In this document: positions 1-7,123 of the stretch, one piece after another | Layout of the letters: each line of letters begins with the position of its first letter | Numbering within the stretch: the stretch's first letter is position 1 | NCBI GenBank assembly: GCA_018648945.1 | Contig: JABGQJ010000131.1 | Coordinates: forward strand, 1-14,222 | Direction of reading: 5' to 3' | Length of the DNA: 14,222 nucleotides | From: Victivallales bacterium | GTDB taxonomy: Bacteria; Verrucomicrobiota; Lentisphaeria; Oligosphaerales; Lenti-02 | Made by a program: the position numbers and the translations under genes | The notes under the pieces: generated by a model | What the model saw: only the letters and a program-made list of their open reading frames with translations | Told to the model about the DNA's origin: nothing | The model's database searches: none

Positions 1-744
1 GCTCGCCCGAGAGCACACGCAGTTGAGAGATCCCATCCGTTTCCGCGATCACTGCCGCGCGAATCGTGCTCCCGTCCTGCATCTGCAGTTGGTAGTCGTT
101 CGGCTTTCCCCAGTTGGCAAAAACCAGGATACCCACCATCACCGCGAAGTACACCGCGTTCTGCCACAGGGGACGTCGCCCCTCGGGCTCGGGCATGACC
201 ACCTGGTTTCTCGCCTTCTCCTCTTCTTCCTTACGGAAGATCAGGTGCATCAGCAAGCCAATAACCACACTGAAGACGATCGCGCCCACCGCCCGGGCGA
301 TGCCCAACTGCAAACCCAGAATCCGCGCGGTCAGCACGATGGCCAACACATTGATCGCGGGCCCCGAATAGAGGAAGGCACACGCGGGGCCCAGCCCGGC
401 ACCCATCCGGTAGATCCCCGCGAACAGGGGCAAGACGGTGCACGAACACACGGCCAAGATCGTCCCCGATACCGAGGCCACGCCGTAGGCCAGGACTTTG
501 TTCGCCCGCGCACCCAGATAGCGCATCACCGACGCCTGGCTCACGAACACCCCGATTGCCCCGGCGATGAAGAAGGCCGGCACCAGGCAAAGCAGCACAT
601 GCTCCCGCGCATACCATTTGGCCAGATGCAGCGATTCCATCAGCGCCATCCGGAACCGCTCCGACCCCATGGGCAGGTAGAAGCAGACCAGGAATGCCCC
701 GACCATCAGAGCCAACGGTTTCCATTCACGTCGCCAGTTCACAT
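1..744 (-). CDS. YraQ/DUF318-family permease, partial (C-terminus outside window)
   Basis: This is an inner-membrane permease of the YraQ (DUF318) family. Members near ArsR regulators are usually linked to export of metal(loid)s; the substrate here is inferred. The first 248 residues are visible. Hydrophobic segments lie near residues 10-25, 47-68, 85-110, 121-140, 150-168 and 196-212. The family signature is the Cys pair in AVCSCTVLPLFAGI (Cys99, Cys101), followed by GAGLGPACAFLYSGPAINVL. A charged loop (RKEEEEKARN) near residue 170 divides the two halves typical of the family. The second half is cut off by the window edge. I chose the GTG start at 742-744 because AAAGGAA lies just upstream on the minus strand; an ATG overlapping it by one base is followed at once by a stop. 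The gene starts 24 bp after the ArsR gene, so the two are almost certainly co-transcribed. Confidence 0.88.
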
Positions 745-768
745 CGCGTTCCTTTCGTTCGTCGGCCT

Positions 769-1092
769 CTAGCCCAACGCTTCCATCTGTTTGCGGACGG
801 ACTGCTCCATCGCCTCTTGCACGCACCCCATAAAGCGCTCGAAACACGGCAAGGTGAGGCGGTAGAACACCTTCACCCCGCGCTTCTCATCGGCCACCAC
901 CCCTGCGTTCTTGAGCAGCGAGAGGTGCTTGGAGACGGTGGAAATATCCAGCCCCACCAGCGCCTGTAGCTCGCACACGCAGCGTTCGCCTCGCTCCAAC
1001 TCCTCGGCCATCAGCAACCGCGCCGGGTGCGCCAGTGCCTTCAGCACCTTCACCTTGCCATCGAGTCTCGGATTGCCGCTTGCCGTCGTCAT
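769..1092 (-). CDS. ArsR/SmtB-family metalloregulatory repressor
   Basis: A 107-residue winged-helix repressor of the ArsR/SmtB family, which is the usual family length. The recognition region is DISTVSKHLSLLKNAGVV (about residues 49-66), followed by the wing DEKRGVKVFYRL. A Cys pair, CVC (Cys38, Cys40), sits in ELERGERCVCEL, matching the position of the ELCVCDL metal site of arsenite/antimonite and cadmium/lead sensors. Cys83 and Cys90 near the C-terminus could add ligands. Such proteins bind operator DNA as dimers and release it on binding metal. The ATG at 1090-1092 is preceded by AGGAG six bases upstream. A promoter overlapped by a perfect inverted repeat lies directly upstream, consistent with autoregulation. 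It is the first gene of an operon with the permease. The family is certain; the inducer is not (As, Sb or another thiophilic metal). Confidence 0.93.
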   Translation of the reverse strand: MTTASGNPRLDGKVKVLKALAHPARLLMAEELERGERCVCELQALVGLDISTVSKHLSLLKNAGVVADEKRGVKVFYRLTLPCFERFMGCVQEAMEQSVRKQMEALG

Positions 1093-1109
1093 GTGAAGCT
1101 CCTATGCAT

Positions 1110-1145
1110 ACTTGGCAAAATAGCCAAGTAATGGCCAAGTGCAAA
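1110..1145 (-). promoter_or_regulatory. Promoter with ArsR operator, three half-sites
   Basis: Read on the minus strand, a -35-like TTTGCA (1140-1145) and a -10-like TATTTT (1117-1122) are separated by exactly 17 bp. The -10 box lies in the 6-bp spacer of a perfect inverted repeat, ACTTGGC (1110-1116) and GCCAAGT (1123-1129). A third half-site, GCCAAGT, lies at 1134-1140 in the -35/spacer region. A repressor dimer on this palindrome would cover the -10 box. The transcription start would fall near 1109, leaving a leader of roughly 17 nt carrying the AGGAG ribosome site. The repeats are seen directly; their use by the adjacent ArsR protein is inferred. Confidence 0.75.
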
Positions 1146-1147
1146 TC

Positions 1148-1177
1148 CCCGGGCGGAGGAATGTGGCCCTCCCCGGG
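1148..1177. other. Imperfect hairpin in divergent intergenic region
   Basis: CCCGG (1148-1152) and GGAGG (1155-1159) can pair with CCTCC (1168-1172) and CCGGG (1173-1177), with a two-base bulge and an 8-nt loop. It lies between the ArsR promoter and the promoter of the large plus-strand gene. There is no T-run, so it does not look like an intrinsic terminator. It may simply reflect G/C-rich sequence. Confidence 0.3.
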
Positions 1178-1207
1178 TGCGCCAGCGAGATGTTGAGCGC
1201 CCTTTCC

Positions 1208-1234
1208 TGACCGATTGGCGGGGATGGGGGTGTC
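1208..1234 (+). promoter_or_regulatory. Candidate ECF sigma promoter for the large exported protein
   Basis: TGACCG (1208-1213) is followed after exactly 17 bp by TGTC (1231-1234). The same two boxes with the same spacing precede the sigma factor gene on the minus strand (7031-7057). The match continues around the first box: 13 of 14 bases agree over CTGACCGATTGGCG. TGTC resembles the CGTC-type -10 of many ECF promoters; the -35 box is not a textbook one. A start site just downstream would give a leader of about 115 nt before the gene at 1359. Two more TGACCG copies follow, at 1256-1261 and 1266-1271. The sequence match is direct; the promoter role is inferred. Confidence 0.5.
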
Positions 1235-1358
1235 CATACCAGTGAGAAGAGCAAGTGACCGTTACTGACCGAGGACCCCGGATTTGATGAACTGCATGCA
1301 GCCCAACGCGCCGGACCTACGGGCGAGGGGCAATGGTCGACTGACAAGGAGAAGTGAG

Positions 1359-4300
1359 ATGAAGCGCCTGGGATGTTTTCTTGCCGTTTCTCTGCTGACC
1401 GCACTCGGTGTTGCCGCCCAAGGCGTTGACTTCGAGAAGGCGGTGCAACAAGCCGTGAAGGCTGGGGATCAGGCCAAGGCCCAGAAGCTGTGCACCGAAT
1501 GGATTGCGGCGAAGCCTGAGGACGCCCAGCCTCACCTCATTCTGGGCAAGCTCCACGTGAAGAGTGAGGACTTCGACGCGGCGTTGACTCATCTTGAGAT
1601 CGCGAGGGATCTGGACCCGCTGAACCCGGAACCACTGTGCGAAGCGGCCGCGATCTTCCTCAGGCTGGATCTGCCTGAGGACGCCCTCGTCGAGTTCCAA
1701 GCCGCCCTCGAGTTGCGCCCCGGCTACGCGCCGGCCGCGAAGGGCCTGGCGGAGGCCGAGGCCCTGTTGGCGAACCCATACCACAGCGGGGTCTGGATTG
1801 GCCTGGGCAAGTCCATTGACGAGCACGGGATCAGGCTGATCGAGAAGCCCCATCCGGGGCGGGTGGCCAAGATTGGTGGGCAGGAGTGCAGGGCGACGGA
1901 CAAGGCGACCCGAAGCCACTATCTGGCGTTCGATATCGACGACGCCTATCTATTTGATGTGGACCAGCCCGTACGCGTGACTGTGGATTACTACGACGTG
2001 GGGAAGGACCGATTCTCCCTGCGGTACGACTCGACGGACGCCACGGCGTACGACAAGGGGGCCTCAAAAGTGATGGAGTTCGTCACCAAGGCCGATACGA
2101 AAACATGGAAACAGCACACCTTCCTCCTGCCTGACGCGAGGTTCGCCAATCCGAACAAACGCGATCTCGCCCTCTGGTGTGATGCATGGCGCCGAGAGGA
2201 GGACCTCTACGTCTCGTCGGTACAGGTGGTGCAGGGCGGGCTCCAAACGCGGTTCGAGCCACTGGCCGCCACGGCTGGCGCGGTCGGCTCGTGCACAGTC
2301 ACGGCCAAGGTCCTGGACGCTGCGGGACCGGTCGCGGACGGGACGCCAGTGCGCTTCGTGACCGACCAAGGCACGATCACGCCAGAGGTGAAGACGACCG
2401 CAGGAGAAGCGAAGGCGGAGTTCAGGTCGGGCGACGACCCGGGCGAGGCCAACATCACCGTGTCCACAGCAACCGACGAGCGGACACTGACCATCCCCAT
2501 TCTTCGCGGGGTCGGCAAGGTCACCCATCGACGGCTTGTCGTGCATCCCTTCGGCGGGAACGAGAAATGGGAGATCTCCGGGAGCCGGGGCACGGAGCTT
2601 GACATAGGGTCAGCTCCCGAGACCGGTCGCGAGGGTCGCCCCGCGACCCGTGTGGCATACAAGCTCCGCCAAGGAGATATCAGAAGCCTAGCCGGCATGA
2701 GCCGTCCCATACCTCTGCCCGGGAGGGCCACCGCCCTGGGACTGTGGGTGCGCCCGGACGGCTCGTCGAATTCGCTGCATATCGAGCTGTTGGATGCCAC
2801 CGACCAGATCCACCACTACATGTTCGGGTACTTGAGAGCCGCTAGATGGCAGTGGATGGAGGTCCCCATTGGCCCGGCCCTGGACTCCCGGGGCGGCGCC
2901 AACGATGGCCGTCTGCACTTCCCATTGCGGCTCAACCGATTGATCTTCCGCAGGTACTACGGCGGCGGGAAATTCAGGTGCGAAGGGGACGTCTACCTTC
3001 AGGATCTGACTGTAGAGACCGACATCCCCGGCTCGGAGACGGTCTCGCTCTACCTCCCTCTCGACGAGCAACGCACAGTCCTTGATTTCGCCGATGAGAT
3101 TACTTTCCGCGTGGGCTTGGACAACGTGACCGCGCAGCCCAAGCGGGCCAGTCTCCGGTGGTCGGTCATGGACGACCAGGATGGGCTGGTCAGCAAAGGG
3201 GGCGTGGACGACTTGGCTATTGGTCCGGAAGCCCGGACCGCGAAGGACATCACCCTTGACTTGGCCAGGCCGGGCCTGTACCGAGTGAAATTCGCCCTGG
3301 GAACGCCCGACGGGCCGACTGCCGAACCAACAGCGCCGCCCGCCGAGGAGATCACCTTCCTCGTCCTCAGAAAAATGGCGGAGCTAGGGATCTCGGTCGA
3401 TACCCAGCCCACGAGCAACGGACTAACCGTGCGGCTGGCCAACCAGGGCAAGCACGCAGCACAGGTCGCCCTGTCCTATCGCGTTTTCGGCGCGGAAAGA
3501 AAAGTCCTGCAGCGGGGAGTCCTGGGGCGCCCGGGCATGGCAGTGGGTGCCGGCGAGACCCTCGAGTGCCCCCTCACGGTCAAGGGGTTACCGCCGGGTC
3601 GCTACCCGATTCTCCTGCTCCTCGATACAGCCAAGGACCAGAGGTATACCTCCCTGCTATCCCATGAAGTCCTGCCAAACCAAGTCGTCTTCACGGGGCG
3701 CGTGGCCGGCGAGAACGGTCAGCCCGTTGCGGATGCCAGCGTGCGCGCCCAACTCCTCAGGCAGCCGCATCGGTACTCATTGTGGCAGCAGAACGAGACG
3801 GTCCATGCCTGGGAGACCAAGACGGACAAAAATGGGAACTACACGCTGGCAGAGCTAGACATCCCCGGAGATATCGGGCACCATCACATCTTCGTGGAAG
3901 CTGCCGCCGCCGGCTGGGTGGACGCGCAGAAAACCCACTCCCTTCGCCGCCTGCTCGCATCCCGTCGGTCGAAGATCCGCATCACCACGCTCCGTCTGGA
4001 GCGGGGGGTGAGGCTGACGGGGCGCGTCATTGGGGGTGACGGTGAGCCGGTCCCGGATGCCAGTGTCTACGCCCTGACCGCAGCCACCGGGGGCGTGACC
4101 ATGTCCAGAACCACGAGGTCCGGGGTCGCGGCGGGGGGCCACATCCGCCGACCGATTCAATACCTCAGGCCCCGGCAGACGGGTGCGGCTGGGCGGTTCG
4201 AGCTACTCGTGCACCCAGACGCGAGCACCGAACTGACCATCCACTCACCGCAGTGGGCACCCAAGCAAGTGACCGTACCCACCAAGCAACCGAATCTCGG

Positions 4301-5114
4301 GGACATCCAGTTGGAGCGCGGCACCGTTGTCTCGGGAGCACTCCTGGATGAAGCCGGCAAGCCCGCAGTCGGCTATTGGATCGTGGCTGAGGGCATTGCT
4401 TCCCCAGCTGCCGGGCAGCGTGAGGGGCCACAGCCTGCCAGCAGGTCAGGCATTGCGGCTGGTGACAACGCCAGCACCCGGCCACCGAGGGCCGCGAACC
4501 CGATTCGCGTCGCAGCAAGGACTGGACCAAAGGGCGCGTTCGAACTGCCGCCTCTCAAGGGCAAGTTCAGCGTCTGTACGCCAGACCATTTCCTGCTCTG
4601 GAGAACGGAGGCGAGCAGGCGCTCCCCGCAGCGGCGGCTGGTCATCTTGCCTCGGACGCTCGACTTGGACGGCACGCAGGAGCGCCTGACGCTCGAGCTT
4701 CGTGCCGTCCCCCAGGTGTCGGTCACCGGGCGCATGCTGGACGTCGATGGCACACCCGTCAAGGGCAAGGCCCTCTTCTTCCGTTCCACAACCCCAGGGA
4801 GTCTGGTCATCGCCAACGCCGCAGTGACGGATGGGAACGGCCGCTTTGTCCTCGAGGAGATCCCCCAAGGACTGAGGGATGTCTCCATCATGGCCCCAAT
4901 CATGCGTGCCTGGAAGCAGACCAAGGGGATCTATCTGCGGGCAAAGCCAGTTGAAGGGGTGCCGGGTGCACGGGGCGACGGGACAGTCCATATCGAACAG
5001 GTGGACAGGGATCTAACAGGGCTCGACTACCAGTACCGCTTCTGGCGCCCCATCGGTGGCTTCCTGGATACCGCACCAACGGCACCGGACGGGAAAGCCG
5101 ACAGCAAGGAGTAG
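1359..5114 (+). CDS. Large exported protein: TPR, Ig-like and carboxypeptidase regulatory-like domains
   Basis: A 1251-residue protein with a Sec signal peptide (MKRLGCFLAVSLLTALGVAA, cleavage near residue 20), so it acts outside the cytoplasm. Residues 24-138 form about three TPR-type helical repeats. Residues 140-295 look like a beta-rich lectin- or CBM-like region. Residues 300-382 are an invasin-type Ig domain (GPVADGTPVRFVTDQGTI). Residues 390-555 are a second jelly-roll-like segment, and 560-670 and 675-775 are further Ig-like domains. Four carboxypeptidase regulatory-like domains follow, near 776-850, 884-985, 986-1075 and 1118-1190, each opening with a pattern like VxxTGRVxxxDGxPVxxA. 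I see no catalytic motif, which suggests scaffold, adhesion or binding work. The ATG at 1359 has AAGGAG seven bases upstream and begins the signal peptide, so the in-frame ATG at 1284 is unlikely. It converges on an anti-sigma/ECF sigma pair that probably regulates it. The exact function is unknown to me. Confidence 0.85.
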   Translation: MKRLGCFLAVSLLTALGVAAQGVDFEKAVQQAVKAGDQAKAQKLCTEWIAAKPEDAQPHLILGKLHVKSEDFDAALTHLEIARDLDPLNPEPLCEAAAIFLRLDLPEDALVEFQAALELRPGYAPAAKGLAEAEALLANPYHSGVWIGLGKSIDEHGIRLIEKPHPGRVAKIGGQECRATDKATRSHYLAFDIDDAYLFDVDQPVRVTVDYYDVGKDRFSLRYDSTDATAYDKGASKVMEFVTKADTKTWKQHTFLLPDARFANPNKRDLALWCDAWRREEDLYVSSVQVVQGGLQTRFEPLAATAGAVGSCTVTAKVLDAAGPVADGTPVRFVTDQGTITPEVKTTAGEAKAEFRSGDDPGEANITVSTATDERTLTIPILRGVGKVTHRRLVVHPFGGNEKWEISGSRGTELDIGSAPETGREGRPATRVAYKLRQGDIRSLAGMSRPIPLPGRATALGLWVRPDGSSNSLHIELLDATDQIHHYMFGYLRAARWQWMEVPIGPALDSRGGANDGRLHFPLRLNRLIFRRYYGGGKFRCEGDVYLQDLTVETDIPGSETVSLYLPLDEQRTVLDFADEITFRVGLDNVTAQPKRASLRWSVMDDQDGLVSKGGVDDLAIGPEARTAKDITLDLARPGLYRVKFALGTPDGPTAEPTAPPAEEITFLVLRKMAELGISVDTQPTSNGLTVRLANQGKHAAQVALSYRVFGAERKVLQRGVLGRPGMAVGAGETLECPLTVKGLPPGRYPILLLLDTAKDQRYTSLLSHEVLPNQVVFTGRVAGENGQPVADASVRAQLLRQPHRYSLWQQNETVHAWETKTDKNGNYTLAELDIPGDIGHHHIFVEAAAAGWVDAQKTHSLRRLLASRRSKIRITTLRLERGVRLTGRVIGGDGEPVPDASVYALTAATGGVTMSRTTRSGVAAGGHIRRPIQYLRPRQTGAAGRFELLVHPDASTELTIHSPQWAPKQVTVPTKQPNLGDIQLERGTVVSGALLDEAGKPAVGYWIVAEGIASPAAGQREGPQPASRSGIAAGDNASTRPPRAANPIRVAARTGPKGAFELPPLKGKFSVCTPDHFLLWRTEASRRSPQRRLVILPRTLDLDGTQERLTLELRAVPQVSVTGRMLDVDGTPVKGKALFFRSTTPGSLVIANAAVTDGNGRFVLEEIPQGLRDVSIMAPIMRAWKQTKGIYLRAKPVEGVPGARGDGTVHIEQVDRDLTGLDYQYRFWRPIGGFLDTAPTAPDGKADSKE

Positions 5115-5133
5115 CGACAACGGGGCGTTGGCT

Positions 5134-5153
5134 GCCGCCCGCGACGCGGCGGC
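5134..5153. terminator. Possible hairpin between convergent genes
   Basis: The 39-bp gap between the stop codon of the large exported protein and the stop codon of the anti-sigma gene holds a G/C-rich imperfect palindrome, GCCGCCCGCGACGCGGCGGC, with one bulged C. It could end transcription from both sides. There is no T-run on either strand, so this is a weak call based on position and dyad symmetry only. Confidence 0.3.
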
Positions 5154-6356
5154 TCACTGCACCTCGAATGCCACCGTCCTGTGGTTCGCTTCCGCGCGGC
5201 CCACAATTCGGAAACCAGCGCGGTACCGCCCTGGCCCGAGATCGGCGAATGTCATCTTCCTGACCCGGTATCGGTGGGACCGGCTCGATGCCTGCAGCGA
5301 CCGCTCCGACACGATCCGTCCCTCACTGTCCGTGGTCTCGCAGTTCACCCACAGCGGCACATACGCACAGTCAGGATAGTCAAGCTCGACGACAAACGTG
5401 GGAGAGGCGTCGTCCTGGCCCAGTCTGACCCGAAGTCCGACGTCAATCCGTGGGCCCAGGTCCTGCTCGCCGATCCCGGCCCAGGCCACGACGGGCAGTA
5501 CGTCCACGGGACGCGCGGCTGTGGGGCCTGCGTCACCTTCGGCCTGCGACTGCAGACCCGCTTCCACGTCCACACTCCCATACCCGTTGCCAAATGCAAC
5601 CACACCCTCTACCACGGTCAGAACTGTCCGCCCTTCCGCGCGGGAGTCCACGCAGAATTCGGTTCCGCAGACCGCCGCCTCCGCCTGCGGTGTCATGACC
5701 GAGAAGCGGGTGCCTTTCTCCTCCACCCATACGAAAAGTCGCCCCGAGACGAGTAGAATGCTCGACGATGATGTAACCCGGGCTCTGCTTTCGCTGTCCA
5801 GCCTGACCCGGGCCTTGCGACCAAAACCGATCTCGGCTGCGGAGTCTGCCGCAGTTGTCAGAACGGCACCAACCCACAGGGACATCCCCGGCTCTGTCGG
5901 TCGGGCCCTGCCACCTTCTGAATGCGAGCTCACCGTCCCTGAGAACCCGCGCAATGTCGCCGCCGCTGGCGCATTGTCTTGTGCTCTGGCCCGGCGGGGC
6001 TGACCATCCCTCGGATCCCCTTCTGGCCAGAGGGCAAGCCCGAAGGCGAGCATCAGGAGTGCGGCAACGCCAGCTGCTGGCAATGCCAAGCGAAGGAAGA
6101 GGGCGGTCCGCTTGGCACCCCGACTCTGCCGCTTCGCCATGGGCAGGCTGGCCATGATCTCCGGGGCTAGATCCCGGGGAACACCCACCTGGGAGAGGGC
6201 CGTCTGCAGGACGCGCTCCTCCTCTTCTGCGGCATGCAATGCCTCTGTGCAATCCGGGCACAGATGCAGATGTTCGGCAAGCTCCCCCTTGATCTCAGGC
6301 GAACACTCACCGTCCAGAATGCGCTCCAGATGTTGTTTGATCCAATCACAATCCAT
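5154..6356 (-). CDS. Membrane anti-sigma factor with zinc finger and FecR domain
   Basis: A 400-residue single-pass membrane protein. Residues 1-45 form an anti-sigma zinc-binding domain (zf-HC2/ZAS type) with His29-x3-Cys33-x2-Cys36 in EHLHLCPDC. This domain normally holds an ECF sigma factor inactive in the cytoplasm. One transmembrane helix spans about residues 86-110. Residues 135-275 resemble FecR (GRLFVWVEEKGTRFSVMTP, then GTEFCVD and VVEGVVAFGNG), which would sit outside the membrane. Residues 305-400 form an extra beta-rich domain ending DLGPGRYRAGFRIVG. Classic FecR partners have a TonB receptor next door; none is seen here. I chose the ATG at 6354-6356 because GGGTGA lies just upstream and the zinc finger begins immediately. 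A GTG at 6414-6416 would add 20 unconvincing residues. The gene starts 60 bp after the sigma factor and is likely co-transcribed with it. Confidence 0.87.
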   Translation of the reverse strand: MDCDWIKQHLERILDGECSPEIKGELAEHLHLCPDCTEALHAAEEEERVLQTALSQVGVPRDLAPEIMASLPMAKRQSRGAKRTALFLRLALPAAGVAALLMLAFGLALWPEGDPRDGQPRRARAQDNAPAAATLRGFSGTVSSHSEGGRARPTEPGMSLWVGAVLTTAADSAAEIGFGRKARVRLDSESRARVTSSSSILLVSGRLFVWVEEKGTRFSVMTPQAEAAVCGTEFCVDSRAEGRTVLTVVEGVVAFGNGYGSVDVEAGLQSQAEGDAGPTAARPVDVLPVVAWAGIGEQDLGPRIDVGLRVRLGQDDASPTFVVELDYPDCAYVPLWVNCETTDSEGRIVSERSLQASSRSHRYRVRKMTFADLGPGRYRAGFRIVGRAEANHRTVAFEVQ

Positions 6357-6416
6357 ATCGTCACCCAATGTTGTTCTGCCCTGTGCGCCGAGCGACGGCG
6401 GGGGCACGCCCTGCAC

Positions 6417-6995
6417 TCATGTGTCGCTCAGCATCGTGGCCAGCTTCGCGCGAAGCAGAGCCTTCGCACGACGGACACGGCTCTCGGTCGCGCTGAAGCC
6501 CAGCCCCAACGCCGTTGCGATCTGCCCAACCGGCATCTGGTGCTGGAACCGAAGGACCGCCACTTCCCGGTACGTCGCCGCCAGCGAGTGGATCGCCGCC
6601 ACGATCATGGTCGCCAGTTCCGCCGCTGCGTAGACCGCGTCCGGGGACGCCCACAAGCTGGGATCGGGCACCCCCTGCCCAGCCGATGGATCGTCGTCGT
6701 CCGCCCGTTCCATGCTGGCGGGGACCGGACGCCGACGGCTCAGCCAGTTCCGCGCTTGATTGACGGCGATGGCAAACAGCCACGGTCGGATTTTCCCCGG
6801 GTCGCGCAGTTGCGACAGCGATCTGTAGGCACGGACGAATACGGTCTGCACAATGTCGCACGCAGCGTGTGCGTCCCCGATCATCCGGAACACGTACGCG
6901 TAGATTTCGTTCTGGTGACGGGTCACCAATTGGCCGAACGCATCATCACTACCGGCCAGCGCGCGCTCCGCCAGCGAGGCATCAGGAGGTTCCAT
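6417..6995 (-). CDS. ECF-family RNA polymerase sigma factor
   Basis: A 192-residue sigma-70-family factor of the ECF type, with only regions 2 and 4. Region 2 (about residues 20-90) shows AFGQLVTRHQNEIYAYVFRM, the core-binding DIVQTVFVRAYRSL and the -10-binding RPWLFAIAVNQARNWLSRRR. An acidic linker (about 95-120, ERADDDDPSAG) precedes region 4 (127-185). There a helix-turn-helix, MPVGQIATALGLGFSATESRVRRAK, would read the -35 element. I prefer the ATG at 6993-6995, which gives a leader of about 25 nt from the candidate promoter. An in-frame GTG at 7011-7013 adds MRTWSA, but its AAGG sits too close. The next gene encodes its probable anti-sigma factor. The TGACCG/TGTC element upstream is shared with the large exported-protein gene, suggesting autoregulation plus control of that gene. 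Confidence 0.92.
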   Translation of the reverse strand: MEPPDASLAERALAGSDDAFGQLVTRHQNEIYAYVFRMIGDAHAACDIVQTVFVRAYRSLSQLRDPGKIRPWLFAIAVNQARNWLSRRRPVPASMERADDDDPSAGQGVPDPSLWASPDAVYAAAELATMIVAAIHSLAATYREVAVLRFQHQMPVGQIATALGLGFSATESRVRRAKALLRAKLATMLSDT

Positions 6996-7030
6996 AGCAG
7001 ACCACGTGCGCACCTACCTTTACCCATACT

Positions 7031-7057
7031 GACAGTTCGCCAGACGCAAATCGGTCA
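7031..7057 (-). promoter_or_regulatory. Candidate autoregulated ECF promoter of the sigma operon
   Basis: On the minus strand TGACCG (7052-7057) is followed after 17 bp by TGTC (7031-7034), the same boxes and spacing as at 1208-1234 on the plus strand. The adjoining bases also match (CTGACCGATTTGCG here). A transcription start a few bases downstream gives a leader of about 25 nt before the ATG at 6995. The match is direct; recognition by the adjacent sigma factor is inferred. Confidence 0.5.
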
Positions 7058-7070
7058 GCAAGGGGTGGAG

Positions 7071-7099
7071 AAAGTAGAGGAACGCCGCTTCATCCCACG
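7071..7099 (+). repeat. Decayed copy of the 30-bp palindromic repeat
   Basis: Aligned to the right arm of the perfect inverted repeat (8257-8286), this stretch keeps about 23 of 30 positions. AAAG, GAGGA, CGCCGCTTC and CCC are intact, with a 2-base deletion, a 1-base insertion and a few substitutions. The internal palindrome is lost on the left side. It lies in the short gap between the isomerase and the sigma factor gene. Confidence 0.4.
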
Positions 7100-7123
7100 G
7101 CAAGAGAAGGGGCGACCATCTGG

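Noticed and set aside
231..725. A 164-codon minus-strand frame inside the permease region
   Set aside because: It is a different frame from the permease, whose membrane segments and CSC motif identify the true one. The alternative frame is Gly/Arg-rich without helices.
1292..1301. Palindrome CTGCATGCAG upstream of the exported-protein gene
   Set aside because: A lone 10-bp palindrome is expected by chance at this scale and has no partner copy or known role here.
1284..1358. N-terminal extension of the large exported protein
   Set aside because: It would put 25 polar residues before a perfect signal peptide; the start at 1359 has a strong ribosome site.
6357..6416. GTG start giving 20 more residues on the anti-sigma protein
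   Set aside because: The zinc-finger domain starts directly at the ATG at 6356, which has a better ribosome site.
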